DNA of 64,000 bases from Crotophaga sulcirostris (Eukaryota > Chordata > Aves > Cuculiformes > Crotophagidae). Both the position numbers and the translations under genes were made by a program. The DNA lies in contig VYZB01000240.1 in the NCBI GenBank assembly GCA_013397455.1, forward strand, positions 798,623 to 862,622, read 5' to 3'. Positions 23,301 to 34,600 of this stretch are shown piece by piece; position 1 is the first letter of the stretch, and each line of letters starts with the position of its first letter. The notes under the pieces were generated by a model that was not told the origin of the DNA, searched no databases, and was given only the letters and a program-made list of their open reading frames with translations.

Positions 23301-26300
23301 ACTTAGCTCTTTATGACATTTTTTCATGTCCCACAGGCTCAAACATTGATTATCAAAAAGCTATTTTGTCAGAGGACACCACTGATTCCATTTTCTCAAT
23401 CTAGATGACACACACTCCCCGCAAAAAAAAACCCATCTATTAATGCAGCATCATTACACTATTGGCAGGAACCCAGGGTGAACTACCCCATTCATACTCA
23501 TCTTCTTTCACTCCAGAACTCGGGCTCCCACGAGCCTGCCCCACAGAAACAGCTGGAACAAACCTGCAGCAACACATGCAGCCTGCAGGTAAGCACCCTG
23601 GACTCCAGCTGCTGCCCAGCTCAGCAGACAGCAGCACGCCCTCACTCTCAGCAGTCAGCTCCATGGGACCCAGGTTTGACACTTTCTGATGTTTTATTAT
23701 TTCTGTCTTGCACCGGATGGTAACACTGTGACCATAAACACCGCACTTCTCACAGTAACACAGTGGTTCACAGCCCAGTCCTAATGGATTTGTGGTGTCA
23801 CTCTTCTACTCTTGTTCTCAACATGTTTCTGTGCTCCTACAGCCAACAAAAACATGTTATAATGTACGATTGTAGTGCAATATGTACTTGTGTATCTTCA
23901 TACCCATAGGATCTTAACCAGGGCATCGCTTAAACGCCAACATTACACATCAGCATAAAGGATACTGTATTGAGAAAATAAATAAATAAACAAAAAATTT
24001 GCCTTTAATCATTTATTTGTTGGGAAAAAAAACCTTTTCTCTGCTCTCCATCAGCACATAAAGTGATGCAAACTTGCCTTGCAAAAGCATGACAGAGCAG
24101 GCAAACACTGCAATTCCGATAACTGATGGAGTACTAAAAGTAACAGTTATTTCTGCCACTTAAACAGTAGCTACACAGCATTTGAAGACTAAAACTGTAA
24201 CAGGTTAGTGGGCTGGGATGTTTTTCCCTTTCAGAATGCCCTTTGCTAAAACCCACTGCTTTCAGGCTGAGGTCCATGGGGCAAGGAGCACAAGGTGGGC
24301 AGTGAAGCTGCTCCGTGGGATCCCCCGCTGCTCCTGGTCCAGAATCACCACTCAGGATGGGACGGGACACAGGGACATCCTGGGCACTGTCTGCCAGAAC
24401 TGCTGGGACATCCACCACAAGCCTGCTGCTAACCAAACAGTCAGCAATCCTCAAGGGAAGCTGAGGCAAACTTACGTATTCACATTCCCAGGAGTTCCAG
24501 GATTTTCACTTGCTCCATTTTTAAATTGCAAGTCACACTCCCAAGCTGGAACAGAAAATTAACATGGCCAGAATAGAAAATTAACTCAAACACCAGAAAA
24601 AGTGAATTCCTATGTTGAATCACTCTAAGTAGGGTTAAATGTTTAATGACCAACATCACCCTTCGATAAAACTAAGGTCCCCTGCCAAATATTTCAAGCT
24701 TGCAGTTGACAAGCAAGAAAAGCAAAGAAGGAACAAGTGGCATTACTCAGACTTCAGGGTGTCTGGCTTTGTTTTTCATTTATTTATTTGTTTCACAACA
24801 TCATCAAAGCAAAAAAGGGCAAAAACCTTGACAGCAGCACTCATGGGTTCCCTTTGGAGACACAGAGGCCACCAAACCCTTAAGAGCTCCCTTCCCTGGC
24901 ATCGTTACCCACACTGAGACGAAGCGAAGGAAGAGCTCCGTTTATTTTATGATTTAAACCACATTTTACACAGCCCATTTCGTCTGTTCGCACAACACGA
25001 ACACAGCAAGACAAATTGGAATTGTTTCTCGAAATATGAAAAGTGGATTGCAAAGCCACACAGATCGGGACATATTTCAAGGACTGATACAGTATCTGCT
25101 GTGGGGGTTTTAGGTAGATTTGAGAACACTGTCAGTTGCCAGATGAAGAGACAGACTTCGACGCAGCATCCTCGAGGATGCCTCAGAGCCCTCGCTTGGG
25201 TAAGCAAGGACTGACATTCTGTTAAGTTTCTGTGATTTAGATTGAAATTCATACTGCTGTTTATGGCTTTACACACTACACAGGAGATACACAATGTAAG
25301 ATATTCTTCTTTCAGGAGAAGTAATTTAAACCTGGTTTTGTCCCCGCCTCAGCCTTCTCTCTCAATTATTAAAATGCTATGGCCCAAACTTCAGGGTCTT
25401 TTATTCTCACTTCTGGGGTTTGGGGTTTTGCACCTTTGCATGCTCCTAAATATTCTCCTTAAGTTTTCACACTGACAGTGTTGGTTCCCACACCAGAAGG
25501 AACTGCTTGGCTTTCAGGAGGAGCTGCCAGCAGCCACTCTGTTGTGCAGCCTCTTTCCATGTTATCACCTGGTAGTTCCAATACTCCAAAACAAATGAAC
25601 AGAAAGGAATACAAGATACTTCAGAAATCTTTGGTTTTGTTGTTTTAAGATGTTAATCTGGACAAATCCCGTGTTACCATGAATATAATGATAAGTTACA
25701 TTATTCCAAAGAAAGCAAAAGGGTCTGACAGCCACTGCTCTCAACCACCGCTCATCAACACTGCGGGTCCCCTCCTGCGGGAAGTCACCGGAGACATGGA
25801 GCCAGCTACAGAGCACTACCAAGGACATACAACTCCTTTCAATCACAGCTGTCTCTGAACATTCACCTTTCTGCACCAGTTTTCAATTCTAGTAACAGAG
25901 CACAGCTGCTGCAAAGCCAATGTGACTCCTTGTTACCTGAACACATTCCACAAGCAAAGCACGCAGCAAGGCTGGGGCAGGGGAAGGAGATGGGAAGACG
26001 TTTTTCTTGAAATGGGGATATGAGATCAAGGGAAAAGGAGCAGAGGCTGCTGACATATCCAGAGGTACAGAAGCCAGCACACATACAAACAGGCAGCCAC
26101 ATCCACCAAGAGTGCAAGAACCCAGTAACATGCAAACCCAACTCCAATTCTGATAAAATATGTTGCATTAAAGCAAGAGAGACAAGTCAAGCACAGAATT
26201 ACACAGAACAGTTCCCTCTGACCAACACAACTTTACTTCTCACTCAAGGCAATACTGAACAGAGGTTTCTATTCATAAAATGACTCCACTTTGAATACTG

Positions 26301-26330
26301 CAGTATTTATGAGTCGCTTTGGACATTTAC

Positions 26331-26378
26331 CTTCTCATACTCTAACTTGGAAGTGCCATAAAAGTGCTCTGCACAGAG
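26331..26378 (-). other. Candidate 48-base exon (unidentified)
   Basis: On the minus strand, GGTGGTTTGCAG is followed by exactly 16 codons, LCAEHFYGTSKLEYEK, and the donor GAGAAG|GTAAAT. The other two frames both contain stops. Length, phase (0 to 0) and both splice borders are those of a normal small internal exon, and the peptide is hydrophilic and plausible. I do not recognise the protein, and no adjoining exon could be fixed. A 48-base open frame is short enough to occur by chance. Confidence 0.25.
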
Positions 26379-26849
26379 CTGCAAACCACCCTGACAAAGC
26401 TGCACCAACCACCAGTTTACAAACCCTTCCGTAAACCAGGGAAGAGCTTGTTGCCCCAAAGCCACAAACAGCAAATTGCACACAGGATTTCAGAGAGAGG
26501 AGAAAATAAAGGCTGTGTTGACCGTGCATCCCTGAAGACACATATTACAGAGCAAGAACTAAAGTTTACGTGACTTGATAGCAAATGATAAACTCGGGAG
26601 AGCAGTTTCAAAAAGGCAATATTCAGACATCCATATATTGTCCTGGAAGCTTTGAGACACACACAAAGCAGAAATATATATATGTGAAAATATGAAATAT
26701 TTAAATGATTTATTTTTTATATATACATGTGAAATAAAATAAATATACACATATGAAAATAGCACAGCCAAAGAAAGCATCTCTCTTTATTTTCACGTCA
26801 TTTTATCTGCCTGCCACCTCTGAATGAGCAACACAGGCTCACAGGGCAG

Positions 26850-27260
26850 TTTTGGATGCAGCCCGAGACATGAGGAGCAGCTGAGGGAACTGGGATTGCT
26901 TAGTCTGGAGGAGGCTGAGGGGAGACCTCATCGCTCTCCACAGCTCCCTGAAAGGAGGTTGTAGTGAGGTGTGCACTGGTCTCTCCTTCCAAGTAACAGG
27001 TGATAGGACAAGATAAAATGACCTCAAGTTGCACCAAGGGAGGTTTAAATTGGATATTAGGGAAAAATTTCTGAGTGGTGAAGCACTGGAAGAGGCTTCC
27101 CAGGGAAGTGGTGGAGCCATCATCCCTGGAGGTGTTCAAAAAGCATGCAGACATGGCACTTCGGGACATGGTTTAGCAGGCACAGTGGTGTTGGGCTGAT
27201 GGTTGGACTGGATGACCTTAGAGGTGTTTTCCAACCTTAATGATTCTATGACTCTATGCA
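26850..27260 (+). mobile_element. CR1 retrotransposon fragment, RT C-terminus and 3' end
   Basis: This sense CR1 copy starts near ATGAGGAGCAGCTGAGGGAA, continues through GAGGGGAGACCTCATCGCTC and GGTTTAAATTGGATATTAGG, and ends GGTTGGACTGGATGACCTTA then ATTCTATGACTCTATG. The RT C-terminal segment is frame-broken. Confidence 0.93.
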
Positions 27261-29764
27261 TTTTTCACATTGATAAGCAAGAGTGAAAGCAGTTCTTCCC
27301 TACTACGGCAGAGACTGAACTCTGCTTTAGTAACTTATTTCAAATTCCACGAGCCCGTTTCCTAAAAGAGGAAAAAATGTACTCCAACTAGGAAGTCTAC
27401 TTGACAGTCCTTGGCTTTTCTTCTGAGACAAAGTACACAGGGAAGTCAGCTATCTAACCAGCACAGAGAACTCCAGCAATTGCCAGTGTCAAAACGCAAG
27501 TATGTACATGAGCTAGGAAAATGTAAAAAAGAAAAAAAACAGACCTTTCCCAGCTCACTAAGCCTCCCACATGTGACATGAGACAACAGAAACAATTTAC
27601 CCAGAAATGTAAGCCACTGCAGAGAGGTTAAAGCAACACAGAGCTCTCCAGAAGCAGGACCTGCAGCCAGCAGTGAGGATCTAGGTGTCACCACTTGCAG
27701 GAAACCAACTCTGCATCTCTCCACAGCCAAGGCAAACGCAACAGAGTGCAGTTTAACAAGAGACCCCTCAGCGAAACTCACAGCACTGAAGCTCCTGAAG
27801 AAAGGCTATGACAAAGCACGTTTTCTGGCAGGGAATGAGAGAAATGGAGACACTGAAAGGGTTCCCCAAGGGCTGCTCTAGGAGAGAAGCACTGCACAGA
27901 AGGGGAGGGGAAGAGACAAGCAAATGTGGAATGTCCAACGATGAGATGCCCATGCTCAATACTAGACTGTGAACCAGTCCCAGGCTGCCCAGAAAGCACC
28001 CAGTGAAGCAGCCTGCAGCCTCTCATTCCGTAATCCTCCTGCAGCTGCAGGAAAACATCAGCATCTTTTCCTATGTCTGCTTGAATTTCACACCCACACT
28101 TGTTGGTTGGCTACAGCATATGCTCAGAATTCGCTTCTCCGTATTCAGAGGCTGTGATAATTTAGATTTTTGTTGCCAGTGTTAAGAACGAGCCTCAGAG
28201 CTATACACTGAGGCCCTGGAATTTAAATATACGATAACACTGTAAATAAAAGGAAACAAATTCCTTAAGGAAAACCTTTTCACATGCCAGATCAGTTCCC
28301 AATAGTAACTGCTCTGCTTTGACAAGAGATAAATATTTACAGTCTAGAACAGAGAACACCTTGTGTTGCAGTAGGAGGAATGCAGCCGCATCAGTCCCCA
28401 GCATACTTAAGAGGTTATTTTGATTTTTTTTATAAAAACCAATCTGAGTACTTAGAAACACACACGAGTCTGCTCATTTACACCACCAAAATGACAAACT
28501 GAAGGTAGTCACACAGAGAAATTGTCAAACATACTGAATCTGGAACAGATTTTCACAAAAGGAGACCTCATCCCCCAGGGAATACAGACAGTTTACAGCA
28601 AAAGTCTAAATTATTGCCAAGAATATGCTGCTTTTTTTTTCTTTTATTTAAATATAGCCTAACTCACTCCTCTTTAAAGTTTTCTACTGAATGTAGAAAG
28701 CAATATTTTTCTTACGGGGGCAAAGAGGCAGCAAGAAGGACCAGATGTCCACATCAGACTCCTGGGACTGGGGGGTACCACACTAGGAATATCCTCGGAA
28801 AAGAGAAGAGAAAGCTCAGGCTCTAGTTCATTAGGCTATCTCAGCTTCCAGCACGCCTCCCAACCTCCTGGCTTGATCAGCTCCTTCCAGCAAAGGAAAG
28901 AATGTGAGGAATGTCATTCAGTATGGCACTTGGGAAGATCTAGGAATGGAAAGTATACAATAACTGGATATCCTTCTCAGGAGGAGGGGTGATAAGCCCC
29001 ATGTAGAGAAGATGCTCTCACTTCCAGCATTGGATGGTCCTCTCTCAACTTGTGTGGGTTTTCTGCCCATTTTAAATGAGGTGAAAACCCAAATAAACAT
29101 GAAAGCAATTTTTACATATGCTATCTACACAGTCCTAACTCAGATTTCTATCAGGACCTGCACAAAGCCAGCCTGGTTTAGCTGTTACACTACAGGATTT
29201 CATATCTGGAGTGCAATATTCCTCACCTAACTGCTATTTGGGCTTTTATGACACACATCCTTTGAAGTGCAGCAGCCCACCCATCAGTAGGCTTACAGAA
29301 GAGGCTGATGTCTATCTCAAGAGTCTGAGTTTTCTTACTTCTTTCTCCTCCTACAATGGAATTACTACCTTGTGCAAACCTTTCCTGCCTTGACCTCCCT
29401 CATGCCATGGCCAGTATTACTCTCCACAACCACTCAAGCATTTTCCCTTACGTTCTGTGCACAAGTTCTTCGTTTGCTCCCCTGCCTTCAGCATCCCTGT
29501 CCATCAGTTTATTTTTAGATGAGCATTCTTATAGCAAAGACCCAAAGCAGCACACTTTCACTGCCAAAGTGAATTAGGTCAAGATTTTCAATACTGTCAA
29601 CAACTGATGATAAGGACACTTCAGTCTGATGGTCATAGAAAATTGATACTGGCTACACATGTGTCATCCAGGACCACTGCTGGCCCTGGGGTGCAGAGTG
29701 CAGTTCTCCAAGCCCTCTCAAATCACCACACTCCCAGTCAGTTCATAAAGATCAGCCCATACTT
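27261..29764. other. Unique sequence; no supported feature
   Basis: Ordinary intron-like or intergenic sequence. No repeat, RNA gene or credible exon was seen on either strand. Confidence 0.5.
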
Positions 29765-30045
29765 CACAGTTTCACAGTATAACCAGGTTGGAAGAGACCT
29801 CTGAGATCATCAAGTCCAACCTATAAGCCAACACTAACACCAACTCATCACCTAAACCATGGCACTGAGTGCCTCATCCAATCTTCCCTTAAACACCTCC
29901 AGGGTCGGCGACTCCACCACCTCCCTGGGCAGCGCATTCCAGTGGCCAATCACCCTTTCAGTGAAGAACTTCTTCCTAACATCAAGTCTAAACCTCCCCT
30001 GACGAAGTTCAAGTCTGTGCCCTCTAGTTCTGTCAAAACTGCCCA
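29765..30045 (-). mobile_element. CR1 retrotransposon fragment with readable RT C-terminus
   Basis: The element starts at its 3' end with CACAGTATAACCAGGTTGGA and runs in reverse. Translated on the minus strand it gives a 64-codon open frame with [20 protein letters not shown] and [19 protein letters not shown]. This is the conserved C-terminal tail of the CR1 endonuclease/RT ORF. The same subfamily, with nearly the same peptide, lies at 58364. The good reading frame implies a comparatively young insertion. Confidence 0.93.
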
Positions 30046-31321
30046 AAAGGGACTCTCTTCTCCATCAAAAGAATGGATTGTGCTTTGGTTTCTTGTGTGT
30101 GTGCAAGCTCTCCCCAAGGAGAAGGATTTGACCACCTCCCCAGTCAGAACATCAGCTATTCTGACATTTGCAGTGCCCCAGACCAGATACAAGAGATTCA
30201 CCAGACATCACCTCCTCGTTCTGTTTACAGAGCATAATCTAGCACAGAAATACCAGCCAAACAGACCCACATACATCCACAGAGGTGAATGAGACCATAT
30301 AAACTGTGTAAACCCACCGAAACCCCGCATGGAGAGCTCATAAAACTGCACAGTAAAAGCCTTTTCTATTTCCAATGACTGACAGTACATGCTGTGCCTA
30401 CCAGGCCATCGTCTTCAAGGTGTGCCATAACCAGTAAGAGGGCCACATTTCGCCCTGAAATCACATCAGCAGCTACATCAACATAAGCCTTTTTGTCTAC
30501 TGATCCAGAAGTGTATCTAGGTCTTCTGCGTGCTAGGTTTGACATAAAAACTCAGATTACAGGTTGCCTTGCACTGCTTCGCAGCTTTTGCAACGCTTCA
30601 AGCAGGAAGCTTTTTCTTAATGTTGAGACTTCATTCACAGGGAATGTGAAGAAATGCCCAGAAGAAAGACAGGCGAGTACAACGTCCAACGAAGTGTTTG
30701 GTACCTACCACGTGCCACCAGAATAAACACCCTGCGGCTCACTCCTACTCCCATCCCTCCTCCTTCGATTGTGCTTCCAGGCTAAAAATCCTGTGAGAGG
30801 GAGTCTCCACTCAAATGCATTCTTCAGCCTCTACCAAGCTCTGACAGCAGGTAAGAGTCGGAGGAATTAAATAAAATGTTCTCCCAACCAAAGCACTCCC
30901 ATTAGATTCAAACAGAAAAATCAGCCTTGGGTAGAAGTGCACAACAGAATCCATATGGAGACCAATTTATTTTAGGAAGCTCATTTACATCAAGTGAGTA
31001 AGGAAAAACTGAAACATGAACGCAGACCATGGTAGCCAGTTTCTGTTCCAGTTCATGGGAAGGATGGGTAACTCAGCAGGAAACCTAACAGTAGGACCAA
31101 GCATACCCGATGGCATGTGGCCTCTCTCTTCATCCTGTTCTCCCTTCCTCTTCATCCCAGAACAATGCTCATCCCCACTCATCCCCTCAGAGGTGAGGTT
31201 TACAGAAACTCAGGGGCTGGTTTGTTGACCAGCAGCAGAAAACAACAGCCACAGACCATGCTTTCTGCTTCGTAAATGGAACAAGAAAGGGTCATGTTCA
31301 GCACCAATCCAAGGAAGATTC
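30046..31321. other. Unique sequence; no supported feature
   Basis: No repeat, RNA gene or convincing exon was recognised. Confidence 0.5.
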
Positions 31322-31497
31322 AGCAAGGAAATGACCTCAAGTTGCACCAAGGGACGTTTAAACTGGACATTAGGAAAAATTTCTGTACTGAAAGAGTGGT
31401 GAAGTATTAGAACAGGCTCCCCAGGGAAGTGGTGGAGTGAACATGCTGGAGATGTTTCACAAAACGTGCAGTTGTGGCACTTTGGGACATGGTTTAA
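31322..31497 (+). mobile_element. CR1 fragment truncated at both ends
   Basis: Sense CR1 from AATGACCTCAAGTTGCACCA to GGCACTTTGGGACATGGTTT, matching the internal part of the copy at 26850. It lacks the 3' terminus that should follow, because it abuts the opposite-strand CR1 that begins at 31498. Confidence 0.88.
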
Positions 31498-31640
31498 TAT
31501 CACAGTATTACAAGGTTGGAAAGGACCTTTGAGATCATCAAGTCCAACCTATAACCCAACACTAACACCAACACCAACCCATCATCTAAACCAAACTAAG
31601 TGCCTCATCCAATCTCCTCTTAAACCTTTTCTTGGAGCGA
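31498..31640 (-). mobile_element. CR1 3' fragment abutting the copy above
   Basis: Reverse CR1 3' end beginning ATATCACAGTATTACAAGGT, then GATCATCAAGTCCAACCTAT, then CTCATCCAATCTCCTCTTAA. It starts exactly where the plus-strand CR1 fragment loses its 3' end. Confidence 0.88.
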
Positions 31641-34600
31641 TGTACATAAGACAAAGTTTTGTCGACACAACACCAGAACTTGCACATCTTTCTACCGAGT
31701 AAATGCAATGTGAGCATTAGCTGTTAGCTAATATTATTGTAAGCATTAGCCTATTAGGAAAAATGCGACACAGTAAAAGCATGTTAACTGAGTAGAGATA
31801 ATGTTGTGAAAGCTACAGGGTTTTATTGAAGTAAAATGAATACTCAAGCAGGAGGACAACTGGGAAAACACCGAAGGAAAGGGGAATAGACTGATGTGAT
31901 CATCTGCCTTGAATCCCAAAGAGCAAACTTGAACAACTGCTTATTCAACCCAAGGTGCTCAAAAACATTGGTGTGGATGCAGCTGCAATGCTGCACCTTC
32001 CTACCAGCGTCCTCACACCATCACAGCGAGGGACAAAGCAGCATCGGTTCAGGCAAGCACAACACCCTGCAAAACCCTGCACACCAGGACCTGTGACAGG
32101 TTGGTTACAGATAACAGCTACTTCTCAAATGTCAGTTAGCACAAACTGTATCAGCACACTGACGCTATCGTGTGCGTTTGACAAATGAAATCTGATTTTA
32201 CATCGAGCGAGTCACAGTACAGCGATGTTCACAGAATTTAACAGTAATTAAGCCTTAGTGACAGGCACCTCATTAAAGCACCAGTTCTTCAGAAAAATTA
32301 ATAAAGTGAATTATTTCCTATGTGTTAAATATGAAAATCCTTCACTACTCATAAAAGATAAATGGAGTTAAGCTCAACGGGATGGCAGTGTTCACCAGAA
32401 GGAGAGTGGCACGCCTAAAATGATCCTTTAAAACAACACATGGCTACGCTGCCAGCACCCATCCCAAGATGTTCATCTCCTGTACAATGTTTTAACCTGT
32501 TATTGCAGAAAACAAAACCCTTACGGGACAATTCTTTATCCAACAGCTTACTAGCTTGTTATAAAGTGTACAAATGCGCACACCCAGGAAAGGTCTAGAG
32601 GAGATCAAACGTGAAAGAAAACCAGAGAGTGAACACAGCAGCAATGGACAGATCATATCCATGTGTTACACCCCACTCCTGACACCAGTAGTGTTAGGAC
32701 TCACCCCCACCTGCACAGCTGGAGGAGGGTAAAAAGGGTTCTTTTAATATCTGCACAGCAAATCAGAGACCAACAACTCTCCCAGGGTAAATTCAAATGC
32801 AGAATTTATTTTGGACACAGCCAAAAAAATCACAAAACAGATACTCGGGTGCACTCCGAATTGCAACTTCTCCAAGCTGCAAAAACAGATCCCAATCTGT
32901 TGAGGTCACAATCTGATACCTTGAACACAGCCAAGATCACTAACCAAACTAGAACACAACGCCAATTCAATCCAATACAACATAGTGCCAAGGAAAAAGA
33001 AAGTACAGTGAGATAAGTCAGAGAAGGAAAGAGAAAGAAAAGGAAAAATTATCATCACTCCATTGGGGAACAGAGGTTCCTCAGGGAAACATGGTCCATC
33101 TGGCAGCAACTACTCCAGCAGCAATTCTTCAGGAACATGTGGTCCAGTAGTTTTTCTTCAAGCCAGAAGAGCAGCAGTGCTTCTTCAGGCCGGTTCCATG
33201 GGGTGGTGGGCACACACCGTGCCTTCTTGGCAGGCACTATCTATAGGGCAAGCCCAAGCCTAACAGCAGGGGCAGGGGGCAAACGTGGTGCCCGCTTCTA
33301 CACCTCCCCTTCTCATTGTTAACCAGGAGCCATAGAAGAGCCCCATGTGCTGCCCTGCACTCAGTTTGAGGCACAACAAATAAAACTAAAGAAGTCAGTC
33401 TTTACACCATGGCAGGATCTTCGGTTGCCATTTCAGCAAGTCAAATGCTTTCCTAGATTCCACCACCTCGTAGGCAACGAGCTGCCACAAAAACACTTTG
33501 TCACATCCTATGGATTCTGGCTCCTTTCCGGTCCTCAATCCAACGAAATGGCTGTCTCAAAGGGTCAAAAAAAGAATTAATTAATAAAACCTAATCTTGA
33601 CCTCACTAGAAAGAGGTTTCTTATTAGCCTAAGATCCAATTTTCAAATTGCAACTTTTGGGGTTTTAAATACTTCCCGTATGTGGAACGAGAGTTCAATC
33701 GCTTGATGAGGGCAGCGGCGAAGCGTGCCCGTGACCAGAGCGAAACGCATGCTCCTCTGCATTAGCAGATGGCAGTTTGAAGTGGAATTCAATCAAACTT
33801 TTCTAAGGGAACATCCAATAGGAAAACAGGAAAGAAAAAAAAATGCAGTTGATCAAGATGCATTTAGTAATGCATGCCATGGAAAAAAAGCCTGAATTTT
33901 TTACAGACGAAGGCCAAGCTCTAATTCCTTGAAAAGGAAAAACCACAGATGTCTTCCAAGATATTTTACAGTCTTTTCCCAATTGTTCCCTTTTTCAACA
34001 TCATTGTGCAACCTCTGTGTGCTTTCCTGCTTCTCTACCTCCTTATTTTACCCATTCCCCCACCCCACAAATTCTTATAAATCTTGTAAGGCAGCTCCTT
34101 CAGCAGAGCCAGAAACACTGCATGTTTGTCTCTTCTCCTCCTCTCTGCTTAAACTGCCCAAGTCTTTCCAGGGAAGAAGCGCTGCCCAAAATCCGCTTGC
34201 TATTCAAGTGGTCCTGGCAATGACAAGCATCACTTCATGAATCATCTGTTACACACTGCCTTATCAACACGGTCCACTGCAGGAGAAAGTAAACCTGGCC
34301 CACTCAGTTTTCTGCATAACACAATCACAATGCAAGTGGCATTAATTACTAGAGCGGTCGGAGGAGCTCCCTCATCCAAGGACTCGGACATAGAGACAAC
34401 AGATGTTAGAGAATCTAAATCAAATTGGAATGTTAAGATGCATTGCATTTCCTCTCCTGCCACATACAGCTTTGACTTTAATTTTTTTGAAGACTATTTA
34501 CCCCTTTTAGTAGCTAACAGTATTGCCACAGTTCTAATTATGAAAGCAGACAGCTTTAGTGTTCCTGCTGCTTTTCGGCTTAAACAATTTGAGGTGAAAA

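Larger units (their letters stand above)
13870..26844. other. 13-kb repeat-poor region; no supported gene
   Basis: No CR1 or other recognised element occurs over 13 kb, which is unusual for this window. It contains an A18 run (15067-15084) and a C17 run (17338-17354). Many short open frames exist on both strands but none shows a known domain. Minus-strand candidate exons at 16065-16182 and 26331-26378 are listed separately. Confidence 0.45.

Noticed and set aside
24134..24469. 111-codon minus frame
   Set aside because: Composition rich in Cys/Pro/Ser and no domain. An overlapping plus frame of similar length exists, which suggests chance.
33700..33750. Hammerhead ribozyme or SECIS element
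   Set aside because: The C of the CUGAUGA core is replaced by U, the GAAA box is not placed directly after stem II, and the stem between the AUGA and UGA strings is too short for SECIS.
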